Part shown: positions 23,438 to 34,073 of the stretch, in pieces | Layout of the letters: the number at the start of each line of letters is the position of its first letter | Position numbering within the stretch: the stretch's first letter is position 1 | DNA from: CAYMJO01 sp964391305 | Lineage (GTDB): Bacteria > Patescibacteriota > CALEFQ01 | Assembly: GCA_964391305.1 (NCBI GenBank) | Contig: CAYMJO010000002.1 | Location: forward strand, 1-41,238 | Reading direction: 5' to 3' | Length of the DNA stretch: 41,238 nucleotides | Program-made: the position numbers and the translations under genes | Notes under the pieces: model-generated | The model's input: only the letters and a program-made list of their open reading frames with translations | What the model was told of the DNA's origin: nothing | The model's database searches: none

Positions 23438-24502
23438 ATGAAATATATTTTCAAGGGATTAAAAAATATCATAAACCAGACCGGGCCAAAAGCCCGCGGC
23501 TTGACTTGGCAGTCGTTGAAGAATTACACATGGGCTTTCATGAAAATTCCCACGAGAGTTCCTCTGCCGGTAGAGATCCAATTGGAACCGTCCGCGCTTT
23601 GCAACTTGAGATGTAAAATGTGCACACTGGACAAAGATACAAAAGGCGATAAATTCCTTAGCCGGCAGAATCTTAAAAAACTTTTGAATGATTTGGGTCA
23701 GTTGAAAACGATCAATTTCACAGGAATGGGAGAGAGCTTGCTGAATAAAGATCTGGAGTTTTTGATAAAAGAGGCCAAGTGGTCTGGGATTGAAACCTAT
23801 TTCATTACCAATGGGCAATTGCTTTCCAAAGAGAGAGCAAATAGGCTAATCAAAGCCGGTTTGGACAAAATCGCGATTTCGATTGAAAGTGCGGATCCGA
23901 AAATTTATGAAAAGATTCGCGGAGGAGTATCTTTTGATAAATTGGAAAAAAATATCTCCGATTTGAAGAGAGTAATCAAGAAAAATAATGCCAAAATCAA
24001 ATTGGGCTTCAATGTGGTATTTTTAAAAGAAAATATAAACGATCTAGATAGTATTTTTAAAATAATAGACTTCGCAAAGAAATTTGATATTGATTTCATC
24101 TCATTCCAAAATGTCCACGATGCTTTCATGAATCAAACTATTTCTTTTTTTAAAAAAGACAAGGGTTTATTGATAAGAAATTTATTTGAAATCGAAAAAT
24201 ATTGCGGGCAAAAAGAGATAGAGGTTTCATTGCCTTCGGTTGAAATGAAACCAAATAGCTGTTATTATCCATGGATATATCCCTTTATTACGGCCTCCGG
24301 CGAATTGTTGCCCTGTTGCGTGATTCCCCAGTTTGGAGCATATCAAAAAATAGTTGAAAAATATTCTTTTGGAAATGTTTTTACAGACAGCTTCGCAAAA
24401 GTTTGGAATGGATCAAAGGCCGCAGCCTTTCGCAAGACGCTTACAAGAAAGAAACCAGACAAGCATTGCAGACGATGTTCAAAGTATTTGAATATTTTAT
24501 AA
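23438..24502 (+). CDS. radical SAM/SPASM domain enzyme
   Basis: 354 residues. EPSALCNLRCKMC gives the C55-xxx-C59-xx-C62 cluster site, and TGMGESLLNKDL is the SAM-binding GGE-like segment. The C-terminal SPASM region includes NSCYYPWIYPFITASGELLPCC and HCRRCSKY, with cysteines for an auxiliary cluster. It is related in layout to the SPASM enzyme at 18283 but differs in the N-terminal extension, which here begins with a basic amphipathic segment. No precursor peptide gene is nearby, which argues for a non-peptide substrate such as a sugar. It stands between a methyltransferase and an AftD-like membrane protein, 12 bases from each. Confidence 0.85.
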   Translation: MKYIFKGLKNIINQTGPKARGLTWQSLKNYTWAFMKIPTRVPLPVEIQLEPSALCNLRCKMCTLDKDTKGDKFLSRQNLKKLLNDLGQLKTINFTGMGESLLNKDLEFLIKEAKWSGIETYFITNGQLLSKERANRLIKAGLDKIAISIESADPKIYEKIRGGVSFDKLEKNISDLKRVIKKNNAKIKLGFNVVFLKENINDLDSIFKIIDFAKKFDIDFISFQNVHDAFMNQTISFFKKDKGLLIRNLFEIEKYCGQKEIEVSLPSVEMKPNSCYYPWIYPFITASGELLPCCVIPQFGAYQKIVEKYSFGNVFTDSFAKVWNGSKAAAFRKTLTRKKPDKHCRRCSKYLNIL

Positions 24503-24514
24503 AAAATCATATCA

Positions 24515-26998
24515 ATGGACGCCAATAAGAAAAAAATCATAATCGATATTGTAATAATTTTGGTTATCGCCTTGGTTAGTTTGAGTTGGTTTTCAGGAGA
24601 TTTAATAGTTAGTAGCGGCGATAATATTTTTAATTACAAACCCACGGAAACTTTGGACAGATATTTTAACACTTGGGATACGCAATCTACACTTGGTATT
24701 CCCGACAACCAAAGCCTCTGCCAGATTTTTCCCTATCAAACAACACTGGCTTTGGCTGATCAAATAGGAATACCGCTCCATATCGTGCAGAAAATACAAT
24801 ACTATATTCTCTTTGCCTTCAGCGGTCTGACGATGTACTTCTTGGTACGCATAATATTGAAAGATAGCAAGCATCAGCGGTTGCCGGCAATCTTTGCGGC
24901 GCTTTTCTACATGTTTAATCCCTTTGCACTTGTTGTAGTTTGGGGAGGGAACTTGACCCTTATTAATTTTTATGCCATTTTACCGTTTTTCATAGGCGGC
25001 TATTTGAGGGGGATTCGCGATAAGAAATACATCTACGTTATTTTGATTCCTGTCGTTGGGTTGCTTTTCTCCATGGCATACTCCGTGACGGCGCTGATAC
25101 TTCTAACATGGCTCCTTATCTTTTCTATGTTGTTCTTTTATATTATTTATAATTTGAAAAAGGAAAGAAGAAAGAAGATTTTCTCCGCTCTCAAATTCAC
25201 ACTTTTACTTCTCTTGGTATGGTTTGCTCTTAATTCGTATTGGCTATTGCCATATATTAATGATGCTGGAAATTTGATTGTTACTGCTACCTATGAAAAT
25301 CCAACCCAAAACCTCATTGGTGTGAGCCAATCATCAAGTGCCGTCAATGCTTTTCGAATGTTAACCTATCCTCCTTTTTATCAAAAATTCATGGGGGTAG
25401 ATGCCTTTTTCCCATATGCGGGAATATATAATACTCTTGGGTTTCAGATTTTGTCCGGTATTTTCACAACTCTGGCTTTGATAGGAATTTTCTTCTCATG
25501 GAAAGTTTATCCGAAGCACCGAAAAATTCTTTGGTTTCTAGCTCTATTGTTTATTGTTACTTTCTTTTTGTTTAGGGGAAGCAATTCCATATTTGGAAAT
25601 ATGTATATCTGGATGATGGAAAGCTTTCCATGGATGGTTGCCTTCCGCATTCCAATCGATAAGTTCGGACCACTCTTTGTATTGGCGTACGCTATCTTCG
25701 CCGCTCTGGGACTAAGCATTCCCGCCAATTATATTTTTTATAAGTCAATATTTTTTCCAAAAATAACTAAGAGGCTTTTTATTGGAGTGTTGGCGTTTCT
25801 GCTTGTCGGCGTTCTGATGTTTCCTATGTGGACCGGACAGGTATTCTATCGGGGAGGCACATACAGGGCTTCTTATCTCACAAAGCCGCCTTCGGAGTAC
25901 TCCGAATTGGCCGATTATTTGAGAAACGATCCGGGTGCATATCGCTTATTTCCAATACCGATATGTGGCAATTGGGGATGCGGACTTTGGTGGAACAACG
26001 GGAAGCACGGACACAGTGGTGGTAACCCTCATTTTTCTCTGCTGCCCAAGTCTGCTATCCTAGTCAATTCGGAAGGCTTGGCAACTTTTATAATCCAAGA
26101 GTTAGCCACAAAAACCGAAGATCAAATTAACATTTACAATGTAAATCTTGCACTGGGACTACTGAATGTAAAATACTTTTTATTGCACAGGGATTTGGCT
26201 GAAGATTATTTTGCTTATGATAAAAAACAGATGGATTTATTGGCATCTTATCTGGACAACGGGAAGCTCGAAGGAATAACAAAAGCAGCGGAATTTGGAG
26301 ATTTGACCTTGTATCAACTGAACAATCAATATTACTTGCCTCAAATATACGCGCCAAACAGGATTGTCAGGAGCAATATTGCGCTCAACGAGTTTCCAAC
26401 GGAACAATTGGAAAAAGAGCCTTTGGCCGATACCGATATTCCAGCATTTATAAATTTACCTCCGGTGTTTGCGCAGGAAATAGACGCGAAGCAGTGGGAA
26501 GATAATGGCAGGGCCTATAAAATAATTACAGATCCCGGCTTTCATACACCCATGCTTGATTTCAAGCAAGTCTCTCCCAGCAAATGGCGAGTGATCGTTA
26601 CGGATTTTCAAAATCCCTTTCTTCTAGTGATGTCGCAACAATTTAACAACAAATGGAAAATGTATACCAAGCCGCTTGTAGATGAAGAGCTTATAGAAGA
26701 AGCTACTACCGAAAATATTGAATATTTTAAAAATGTCCGAGAAAACAAATTTTTGGAAAACAAATCTATTTGGGAAACAGTTTCCCAAATAGAAACGCCC
26801 AAGGCTCATCTGTTGGTTAATGGCTATGCCAATGGCTGGTGGATAGAGGGCTATAAAGATACTGCTGAATTCGAATTGATTCTGGAATACAGTCCGCAGC
26901 GTTTGTATTATATCGGTGTAATCGTCTCCCTAATAACTGTCTTGATACTGATATTTTCTTATCTTAAGATTAGAAAGAAATCCTATGGCGGATTATAA
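24515..26998 (+). CDS. AftD-like GT-C membrane glycosyltransferase (single module)
   Basis: 827 residues: about ten hydrophobic segments in the first 450, then a soluble extracytoplasmic part, and one helix at the end after EYSPQRLYYIG. The N-terminal loop SSGDN (33-37, D36) is placed where GT-C enzymes carry their catalytic acid, and GIPDNQSLCQIFPYQ followed by a P and Q-rich helix pattern resembles the arabinofuranosyltransferase AftD (DUF3367 group). Such enzymes use lipid-phosphate sugar donors outside the cell. The next GT4 gene overlaps its end by 14 bases. It is a clear paralogue of both halves of the giant protein at 28209, sharing the RLL-FRGSN-type loop, FR-P-DKF and the closing Y-x-PQ motif. 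The true family assignment needs profile searching. Confidence 0.72.
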   Translation: MDANKKKIIIDIVIILVIALVSLSWFSGDLIVSSGDNIFNYKPTETLDRYFNTWDTQSTLGIPDNQSLCQIFPYQTTLALADQIGIPLHIVQKIQYYILFAFSGLTMYFLVRIILKDSKHQRLPAIFAALFYMFNPFALVVVWGGNLTLINFYAILPFFIGGYLRGIRDKKYIYVILIPVVGLLFSMAYSVTALILLTWLLIFSMLFFYIIYNLKKERRKKIFSALKFTLLLLLVWFALNSYWLLPYINDAGNLIVTATYENPTQNLIGVSQSSSAVNAFRMLTYPPFYQKFMGVDAFFPYAGIYNTLGFQILSGIFTTLALIGIFFSWKVYPKHRKILWFLALLFIVTFFLFRGSNSIFGNMYIWMMESFPWMVAFRIPIDKFGPLFVLAYAIFAALGLSIPANYIFYKSIFFPKITKRLFIGVLAFLLVGVLMFPMWTGQVFYRGGTYRASYLTKPPSEYSELADYLRNDPGAYRLFPIPICGNWGCGLWWNNGKHGHSGGNPHFSLLPKSAILVNSEGLATFIIQELATKTEDQINIYNVNLALGLLNVKYFLLHRDLAEDYFAYDKKQMDLLASYLDNGKLEGITKAAEFGDLTLYQLNNQYYLPQIYAPNRIVRSNIALNEFPTEQLEKEPLADTDIPAFINLPPVFAQEIDAKQWEDNGRAYKIITDPGFHTPMLDFKQVSPSKWRVIVTDFQNPFLLVMSQQFNNKWKMYTKPLVDEELIEEATTENIEYFKNVRENKFLENKSIWETVSQIETPKAHLLVNGYANGWWIEGYKDTAEFELILEYSPQRLYYIGVIVSLITVLILIFSYLKIRKKSYGGL

Positions 26999-28196
26999 AG
27001 ATATCGAATTCAATATTTTTGCGAATACCATGGTGGAGCCCGGAATGAGCGGCGGCAACAAAATTTTTATCGAAATTGCCAAGGAATGGGCAAGGAGAGG
27101 AATGAAGATTATCATTTTCACCTCCGATGTCGGCAAAAAAATCTGTGTTGAAAATGGACTCGACCGTGCGGAATTTGTAACATGGGAAGCTGGAAAATTT
27201 TCGAAGTTTGGCGTGTTTATTCAATACTTAAGAGGTATTTTTATTGGCTTAAAAAATGTTTCACAAAAAAGTACAAAGCAAAACCGAAAGTTTAAAGTGA
27301 TTTATGCCTCTTCGGATTATTGGCCAGATTCAATTCCCGCTTTCTTTATGAAGGCAAAAAACAAGACGGCTTATTTAATTGGTTCCCTTTATCTGAAAGC
27401 GCCCAACCCATTCAAGGGCTTTCGGGAAAATAGCAATTGGAGATTTCCAAAAATATCAAATATCATTTTCTATCTCACTCAAAAACCGATTTACTGGCAT
27501 ATTTTGAAAAAGGCCCAGATTGTTTTTGTAACATCCGAACCGGATCGACAAATTTTTATAAAAGCGGGACGAAAGCCGAAAGAAGTTTTGACAATTCAAG
27601 GAGGCGTTGATATAACCGCCGCACAGAATTTTTTACAGAATAATAAAATTACCGATGAAAAGAAAAAATACGATGGCTGTTTCATGGGACGCCTGCATCC
27701 GCAGAAAGGACCGGTGGAACTGATCGATATTTGGAAATTGGTCACAAAAAAGAAGCCAGATGCAAAACTCGCCCTGATCGGACATGGAGCGCTGGAAAGC
27801 AAAGTCAAAAGCAAAATAAAGCGATACGGACTGCAAAACCAAATAGATATGCTGGGATTCAAATCGGGCGAGAAAATGCATACGATATTTCGAGAGAGTC
27901 GAGTCATGCTCCATCCCGCTATTTATGATAGCGGGGGAATGTCCGCATGGGAAGGCATGGCTTGGGGACTGCCTGGAATTGGCTTTGATCTGCCAGCGCT
28001 CAAAACTTATTATCCGGCCGGAATGCTAAAGGCCCCAATTGGGAATTTCCAGGCATTTGCCAATTTAGTTCTAAAATTGCTCAAAAATCCATCGCTCTAT
28101 GATAAAATTAGTAAAAAGGCTGTCGCGGGAAGCCTCAATTGGAGCTGGGAAAAAAGAGCCAAGAAAGTTTTTAATCAAATACAAGTAATGTTTTAA
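26985..28196 (+). CDS. GT4-family glycosyltransferase (GT-B fold)
   Basis: 403 residues. An N-terminal domain with GGNKIFIEIAKEWARRG (Gly loop near 25), then FMGRLHPQKGPVELI opening the C-terminal donor domain, and HPAIYDSGGMSAWEGMAWGLPGIGF in the donor-binding region, where D and E replace the first Glu-x7-Glu pair in the variant form D-x7-E. It overlaps the preceding AftD-like gene by 14 bases and is followed by the giant AftD-like gene after 12 bases. Being enclosed by two related GT-C genes suggests joint function: this enzyme acts in the cytoplasm, the GT-C enzymes outside. Start ATG at 26985 fits the family N-terminus. Confidence 0.88.
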   Translation: MADYKDIEFNIFANTMVEPGMSGGNKIFIEIAKEWARRGMKIIIFTSDVGKKICVENGLDRAEFVTWEAGKFSKFGVFIQYLRGIFIGLKNVSQKSTKQNRKFKVIYASSDYWPDSIPAFFMKAKNKTAYLIGSLYLKAPNPFKGFRENSNWRFPKISNIIFYLTQKPIYWHILKKAQIVFVTSEPDRQIFIKAGRKPKEVLTIQGGVDITAAQNFLQNNKITDEKKKYDGCFMGRLHPQKGPVELIDIWKLVTKKKPDAKLALIGHGALESKVKSKIKRYGLQNQIDMLGFKSGEKMHTIFRESRVMLHPAIYDSGGMSAWEGMAWGLPGIGFDLPALKTYYPAGMLKAPIGNFQAFANLVLKLLKNPSLYDKISKKAVAGSLNWSWEKRAKKVFNQIQVMF

Positions 28197-28208
28197 AACG
28201 TGATTATT

Positions 28209-31200
28209 ATGAAAAATTTCTTCAGAAAATGGTGGCCCCAGATAATTGTTATTATTGCCAGTTTCGGTGTTTTATTGTTGTTTAAAGATCAGATGATCAT
28301 TGCCGGCGGCGACAGTATTCTGGATCTGGATTATACAAACTGGTTTGGGCCTCTTAGCTCTGCATGGAACGATAAGGTCAATTTGGGCAGTGCTAATTCC
28401 TCTCTGGCTCGCTTTTTCCCAACTGTTGTTTTTTGGAAATTTTTTAGTCTCTTACACGTTCCGACGTGGCTTATCCAAAGATGCTGGATATTGGCGTTAT
28501 CAAGTAGTTCTGGGTTGTCGGTTTTTTATTTAGTAGTCAATTTGTTTCAGAAACGCACTGTATCGATAAAAATTGGAGCAATCGTGGCAAGCATTTTGTA
28601 TCTTTACAATATGTTTGTCGTGACCGATCCAACTCAAGTAAATTTACATCTCATTCTTGCCATTCTTCCTTGGTTGTTACTGTTATGGATGAAAGGCCTA
28701 AACAAGAAAAAATTTGATTTTACTTTTTCTCTTTGGATCGGCATTATTTCATTGCTGATTGCCGCGTCAGCCACCAACATCGCCTCTATCAGCGTTGTTC
28801 CTATAATCTTAGGTATTTATTTCCTTCATCACATTGCGACAAAGCCCAAGACTTTCAAGCGGAGCTTACTGTTTGCCTTGGCAACGATCGCTAACTGCAT
28901 AATATTCAACCTCTGGTGGATTTCAACATCTATCTTATTCATGCTAAAAACCAGCCATGAAACCGCTGCGGTTTCCGCTGAAGTTTCTTTTATTGACAGC
29001 GCCAAAGTCATTGATGCACTTCGCCTTCTCGGAAGCTGGGCGTTTGAAACCAGTTATAATAGCATACCGCTTTTTGGATATTCAAATCTGTTCACCACGG
29101 GAATCTTGGTACTGACTACGTTGCTTATCACTATTTTTATATTTTTAACTTTTTTAAAAAAATATTTACTCCGAAGCACTCTCTTCTTTTTACTTTTGTC
29201 TATTGTGGGAATTTTCCTTGTAAAAGGCTCCAATCCTCCATGGGGAGAGCTTTACAGTTTTCTTCACAGTAAACCGGTATTTTGGATTTTCCGCGAACCG
29301 TTTTCAAAATTCACGCCGATTACGCTTTTGGCATTTTCCGTTTTGATTGGTCTGGCGATGACAATGCTTCTTAGCAAAATAAAGAAAATGTCAATAAACA
29401 AAAAAGTTCTAGTGAGCTTCGTTACTGTGGCAATCGTGATCTGTTTGCTATTGGTCAATGCCTTTCCTCTGTTGACTGGACAGGCAATATGGGATAAGGA
29501 AAATGGCTCAATGAGATCTCTGCATACAAAAGTTCCCGACTATTGGCAGGAAGCCGACAATTGGCTTTCCGAGAATGATCCAAAATCTCAAGTTCTGCTT
29601 CTGCCAAAAGCCGGGTACGGACAAGCTTACAATTGGGAACACGGCTTCGGTGGGGCCTCGTACGTTGCCATGGTTGTGCTTTCCAATTCTACAGTCGGTT
29701 ATCCTGCACATCCAGTTTCCAAAACGGACAAGGCTCTAATAGAAGTATACGACCTACTCGATTCTGACAAATTAGGACATTTTGCCAAAGCCCTTTCTGT
29801 CCTGAATGTGAAATACATATTACAGCAAAATGATTTGAATTGGCAGCAGGGTTTGCTGTTTAAAAGCCCTTCTCCATCTGTTATGAAAAGCAAGTTAGGG
29901 CAGATTGATGGAATCAAACCGGTAAAAAGTTTCGGACAACTTGACTTATACCAGCTGGATGACAAGTTCTTGAGTGAGACTATTGAGCTGAACAGTCATA
30001 TTACTTACACCGATGGCAATATTGCCGATATTTTTAAGGAAGTGACTTTCAGAGACGGGCAATTGGTTGAAAATTTTTATCTTGCTTCCCAACTTGAAGA
30101 AGATGAAAAAGAAATAATTTCGCAAAAAGCCACGAATCTTGTTCTTAATATCAAACAAGACGAAGATAAGAAAGAAAAATATTTTGAGCTGCCAACGTCG
30201 GGCTCATATGAAATCTTCTTGGCAAACTTAAATACAGATGTCGATAGCGAAAAAATAATCATCAATGGCAAAGAAGTTTTACTGCACAGGGAAGAACTTC
30301 CAGAACAAAATAAAAAGACTAAAAAACAACTGACAGATTTAGAATTAATAGATCCCAAATCATGCGAGGGCGATGATTCCAAGGCTTTGCTTAGATTCAG
30401 TATTCCTCCTGAACTTTCATTGGCAAATAACGCTCTTGAAGGCTTTTTTATCGATAATGAAAAAATCGAGCCGATTGCCATTGATACAAAAAGACACACC
30501 GTAGATATATGTTCTGAAGTTAAAGTTTCGAAAGCGGAAAATGCAAAACCATGGCAAAAGTGGCGTCCCGTTGATACGCAGGCAGGACAAGATATGTACA
30601 GCACAGCTCTCGATGATTCTTTTACGAGTGATCTCACGACAAGTATTGATGATAAAAAATTGATAGTTAGTTTCCTTGGAGATCGGGAAACTAGAGAAGA
30701 ATTTGAAAATTCTCTGACAGAACCATATTCATTGAACATTGGAAGCGTGAAACCGAGAGAAGTTATATTGGTGACGCCTCAAGGCAGTGATCCTCCCGAC
30801 GATTTAAGCGTTTACTATATTAAAAAAGATGATTTGTCTAAACTTGAAAGCTTCTCAATCCGGACAGAAGCTTCATCGCAGTATTTAAAAACTTCTGAAA
30901 AGATCTCTATCAATAAGAGTAGAAATTCAATTTCACTAATTGGTAATTCTGGACTGGATACGGCCGCAAACATCATACTTTCTTCAAATCAATTTGACAA
31001 CTCGATATCTATCGCTGATATGACCTACAAAAAAATATCGGCAACGAAATACGAAGCTAAGATTCCAAAGACAGATACCGATACGACATTGCTTTTTAAA
31101 AATACTTTTGACGAAAAATGGGAAGCTCAAATAGACGGATCTTCTCTCAATAATCATATTATCGCCAATGGATTTGAAAATTCTTGGCAGATCGGAAAGG

Positions 31201-34073
31201 GGCAAGAGGGAATCATAACAATTTCCTATGCACCGCAGAGAACTTTGATTATTGCCCTGATTATTTCCGCCGCTTATCTTGCATTTTCTATTCTTTACCT
31301 CTGGCGAAAGAAAAGGAAGCTCGAGCTTGCAAGAGTCAATTTGGAGATAGATCTGGCTTATGAAAAACCCATTTCGGCTAAATTCAGCATTATCATTGAA
31401 ACGATAATATCCATTGGTTTTTCAGTCTTCGTTGTCCTTATTCTGCTTTCTGTAATATTGAGACTCATACAAAATCGTGATATATCCGATTGGCTTGGCG
31501 TTCAAGCTTTTGTTGTTCTAATAGTTATACTAATCGTCAAGCTGTTCACCGTTGGAAAAAAGTTACAGGCGCACTCTACAATCGTTGAACGCGCCATGAA
31601 GACAGCAGTAGTTTGGATTTTCCAAAAAACATGCAGCTTGGGTATCGAATTTTATCACTTTATGATCAAGCACTGGCCGCTTATCATCATTGCAATATTG
31701 GGATTAGCTTCACAGATCTGGTTCCGAGATAATTTGATTATCGCCAGCGGCGACAATTACCAATATCTTGATCCTGGAAAACTTTTCGACGACAATATTC
31801 TGACCGTCTACGTGAAATCAAACGCGGGCTATGCCAATCCGGCAATCAACACCGTTTTTCCATTCATGTTTTTCTGGAAAGTTTTAGAGGCACTGCATTT
31901 CTCTTTGATCACAATTCAGAGATTATGGTGTTATCTTAACTTCACCGTAGCCGGATTTACGATGTATGCGTTGATTTTCTACTTGTTCCGAAATGAAAAA
32001 TACAACAAGATTGCCGGACTCACAGGAGCATTGCTGTATATGGCAAATGCCTATATTCAACTCGATGTTTTCCAAATTACCGCAAAACCACTTCATGCTG
32101 TCTTTCCTCTCATCTTTTTGCTATGGATCAAAGGATTGCATTATTCAAAGAAAAAAGCTCTCTATTACGCCTTTTCTTTGAGTCTAACGAGTATTTTTAT
32201 CGTTTCATCAGGTGCGAACATCGCTCTAATCGGCGCGCCATTGCTGATATTGCTGGCATATACGATATATTTCTTTATTACCACTAGAAAAAAGATTATA
32301 AGCGGCTTAAAATTCATCGGCTTATCTTTAATATCTCTAATAGTCGTCAATTTATGGTGGTTGATAGTTACCATTCCGGCAATGATAGTCCTAAATCAAA
32401 ATACACCCGAGAAGATAAAAGATGTGACATTCGAAGACAGAACGCATATCATAGATGCCTTCCGTCTATTGGGTGCTTGGGGCTTTAGAATTAAAATGGA
32501 TCTTGGAAATGGGAATTTTGTTCCAAATGTTCCATACGCCGAAGGCTATTATCAACTACCTCTTCTTATCATAACCTTTGGCATTCCAATAATCGCCTTT
32601 CTAGTATTTATATTGAAAAAGGATAAACTTCGAGTGGTAATCTTTCTGGGAATTCTCGCTTTGATCGGATTGTTTCTGATCAAGGGAACAAATCCTCCGT
32701 TGGGAGGAATATATTACATCATCCGCCAAAAAATTCCTATGTTCTGGGTTTTTAGAGAGCCGTTTACAAAATTCATACTGGTTTACCTTTTTCCGCTTTC
32801 TATACTCTTTGGATTATCTATCCAATGCATTACCAATTTTGTCAGAGAAAAGTTTTCCAAAACAAACAAGCCATGGGTAAAAAAGATCTATTTTGCTGTT
32901 CCCATCTTGGCAATAATAGCAATCATTTTCTCCGCTCACCCTCTCTTTACCGGACAGAATGTCCCGGATCACACTTGGTACAATACTCCTAGATATTCTT
33001 CTCGAGTCAAAGTCCCTAAATATTGGAAAGAGCTCGAGACATGGTTTGATAAAAACGATCCGAATGGCCGAGTTGCTCTCTTTCCAAAAGCCAGCTATGG
33101 CCATACATATCGTTGGGGTTCTGGCATGCCGACAGGAAACTACGTTGCAGAAGTCCTCATCTCGAATCCTTTACTTAGATACCCAACCTTGATAAGCCTT
33201 AATATATCAGACATGTTTGTCTCCGAATTGTACACGAAACTGAATGAGCAAAATTTTGACGGGTTCAATAAGCTTATGGACCTATTAAACGCCAAATACG
33301 TATTACAACAAGACGACCTCGCGTGGGATCATGCCCTAGAAGACACACCTAGTCCAGCGATTATGCACAACTTTTTAAATAGGAACAAAGATATTGAAAT
33401 GGTAAAAAACTTTTCCAAGCTTACTTTGTATCGAATCAAAGGCGCAGACAAAAAAAACATCGCCGAGGTAGCAAAAGAAATAAAATTGATCCCCGCGCCC
33501 GCAAATAAGGAAGATATCCCCAATGCGATTATCAATGAATATAATCCCAATACCGCAATTTTAATAAAAGGCATAAATAATGATGGAAAGGAAGATAAAG
33601 TCGAAGGAACTCTTGCAGAATTAAGCAATACCAAATCGTCTTCCATCAAAGTTATCAAGTTGTCGCCAACTCGTTACCAAATCAATGTCAAAGGCAAAAA
33701 TAAATTTTTCTTAACATTCAAAATGACATTTTTGGAAGACTGGAAGGCATACGTTTTATCAGAGAATCAAAAGTTTAGCCCATTGAATAAAAAAGGAAAA
33801 ATATCCGAAGATCTCCATTTTGTTACCAACGGCTACGCAAATGGCTGGATTGTAACGCCTCCGGGCTGTGTAGTGGATGAAAAATGCGGAGATTCTTACA
33901 ATGTGATCATTGACTATAACCCCCAAAATGTGCTATATTTAGGTCTGATAATTTCTGGCTCCGCGCTGGCTTGTTTTGTGGTTTATCTGATAATTTTTCC
34001 CTTTTTTAAAGGGAAAAAAAACAGAAAGATATCAGAACCCTATGAAGATTCTTCTCGCCAATCCACCATGTAG
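28209..34073 (+). CDS. giant membrane protein: two fused AftD-like GT-C modules
   Basis: 1954 residues in one uninterrupted frame. Module A (about 1-1040) and module B (about 1148-1954) repeat the same order. First comes a GGD or SGD loop (D35 and D1182), then RFFP...VVFWK against TVFPFMFFWK. Next is VIDALRLLGSW against IIDAFRLLGAW, and KGSNPPWGELYSF against KGTNPPLGGIYYI. FWIFREPFSKF then matches FWVFREPFTKF, and VPDYWQEADNWL matches VPKYWKELETWF. Each module closes with Y-x-PQ and a membrane helix (Y1007 in A; near the C-terminus in B). A linker with two more helices joins them. Module A has a longer soluble domain than B. I prefer the ATG at 28209 over a GTG at 28200. It is predicted to act on the outer face with polyprenyl-phosphate sugars. 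The next gene overlaps its end by 32 bases. Confidence 0.75.
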   Translation: MKNFFRKWWPQIIVIIASFGVLLLFKDQMIIAGGDSILDLDYTNWFGPLSSAWNDKVNLGSANSSLARFFPTVVFWKFFSLLHVPTWLIQRCWILALSSSSGLSVFYLVVNLFQKRTVSIKIGAIVASILYLYNMFVVTDPTQVNLHLILAILPWLLLLWMKGLNKKKFDFTFSLWIGIISLLIAASATNIASISVVPIILGIYFLHHIATKPKTFKRSLLFALATIANCIIFNLWWISTSILFMLKTSHETAAVSAEVSFIDSAKVIDALRLLGSWAFETSYNSIPLFGYSNLFTTGILVLTTLLITIFIFLTFLKKYLLRSTLFFLLLSIVGIFLVKGSNPPWGELYSFLHSKPVFWIFREPFSKFTPITLLAFSVLIGLAMTMLLSKIKKMSINKKVLVSFVTVAIVICLLLVNAFPLLTGQAIWDKENGSMRSLHTKVPDYWQEADNWLSENDPKSQVLLLPKAGYGQAYNWEHGFGGASYVAMVVLSNSTVGYPAHPVSKTDKALIEVYDLLDSDKLGHFAKALSVLNVKYILQQNDLNWQQGLLFKSPSPSVMKSKLGQIDGIKPVKSFGQLDLYQLDDKFLSETIELNSHITYTDGNIADIFKEVTFRDGQLVENFYLASQLEEDEKEIISQKATNLVLNIKQDEDKKEKYFELPTSGSYEIFLANLNTDVDSEKIIINGKEVLLHREELPEQNKKTKKQLTDLELIDPKSCEGDDSKALLRFSIPPELSLANNALEGFFIDNEKIEPIAIDTKRHTVDICSEVKVSKAENAKPWQKWRPVDTQAGQDMYSTALDDSFTSDLTTSIDDKKLIVSFLGDRETREEFENSLTEPYSLNIGSVKPREVILVTPQGSDPPDDLSVYYIKKDDLSKLESFSIRTEASSQYLKTSEKISINKSRNSISLIGNSGLDTAANIILSSNQFDNSISIADMTYKKISATKYEAKIPKTDTDTTLLFKNTFDEKWEAQIDGSSLNNHIIANGFENSWQIGKGQEGIITISYAPQRTLIIALIISAAYLAFSILYLWRKKRKLELARVNLEIDLAYEKPISAKFSIIIETIISIGFSVFVVLILLSVILRLIQNRDISDWLGVQAFVVLIVILIVKLFTVGKKLQAHSTIVERAMKTAVVWIFQKTCSLGIEFYHFMIKHWPLIIIAILGLASQIWFRDNLIIASGDNYQYLDPGKLFDDNILTVYVKSNAGYANPAINTVFPFMFFWKVLEALHFSLITIQRLWCYLNFTVAGFTMYALIFYLFRNEKYNKIAGLTGALLYMANAYIQLDVFQITAKPLHAVFPLIFLLWIKGLHYSKKKALYYAFSLSLTSIFIVSSGANIALIGAPLLILLAYTIYFFITTRKKIISGLKFIGLSLISLIVVNLWWLIVTIPAMIVLNQNTPEKIKDVTFEDRTHIIDAFRLLGAWGFRIKMDLGNGNFVPNVPYAEGYYQLPLLIITFGIPIIAFLVFILKKDKLRVVIFLGILALIGLFLIKGTNPPLGGIYYIIRQKIPMFWVFREPFTKFILVYLFPLSILFGLSIQCITNFVREKFSKTNKPWVKKIYFAVPILAIIAIIFSAHPLFTGQNVPDHTWYNTPRYSSRVKVPKYWKELETWFDKNDPNGRVALFPKASYGHTYRWGSGMPTGNYVAEVLISNPLLRYPTLISLNISDMFVSELYTKLNEQNFDGFNKLMDLLNAKYVLQQDDLAWDHALEDTPSPAIMHNFLNRNKDIEMVKNFSKLTLYRIKGADKKNIAEVAKEIKLIPAPANKEDIPNAIINEYNPNTAILIKGINNDGKEDKVEGTLAELSNTKSSSIKVIKLSPTRYQINVKGKNKFFLTFKMTFLEDWKAYVLSENQKFSPLNKKGKISEDLHFVTNGYANGWIVTPPGCVVDEKCGDSYNVIIDYNPQNVLYLGLIISGSALACFVVYLIIFPFFKGKKNRKISEPYEDSSRQSTM

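Noticed and set aside
18283..24502. RiPP (modified peptide) cluster around the SPASM enzymes
   Set aside because: No short precursor gene, leader-binding domain or peptide transporter was found next to either SPASM gene; the neighbours are glycosyltransferases and methyltransferases.
30077..30739. 220-residue serine-rich open frame on the minus strand
   Set aside because: It mirrors the soluble domain of the giant GT-C protein; the serine-rich composition is the expected complement of its lysine/aspartate-rich codons.
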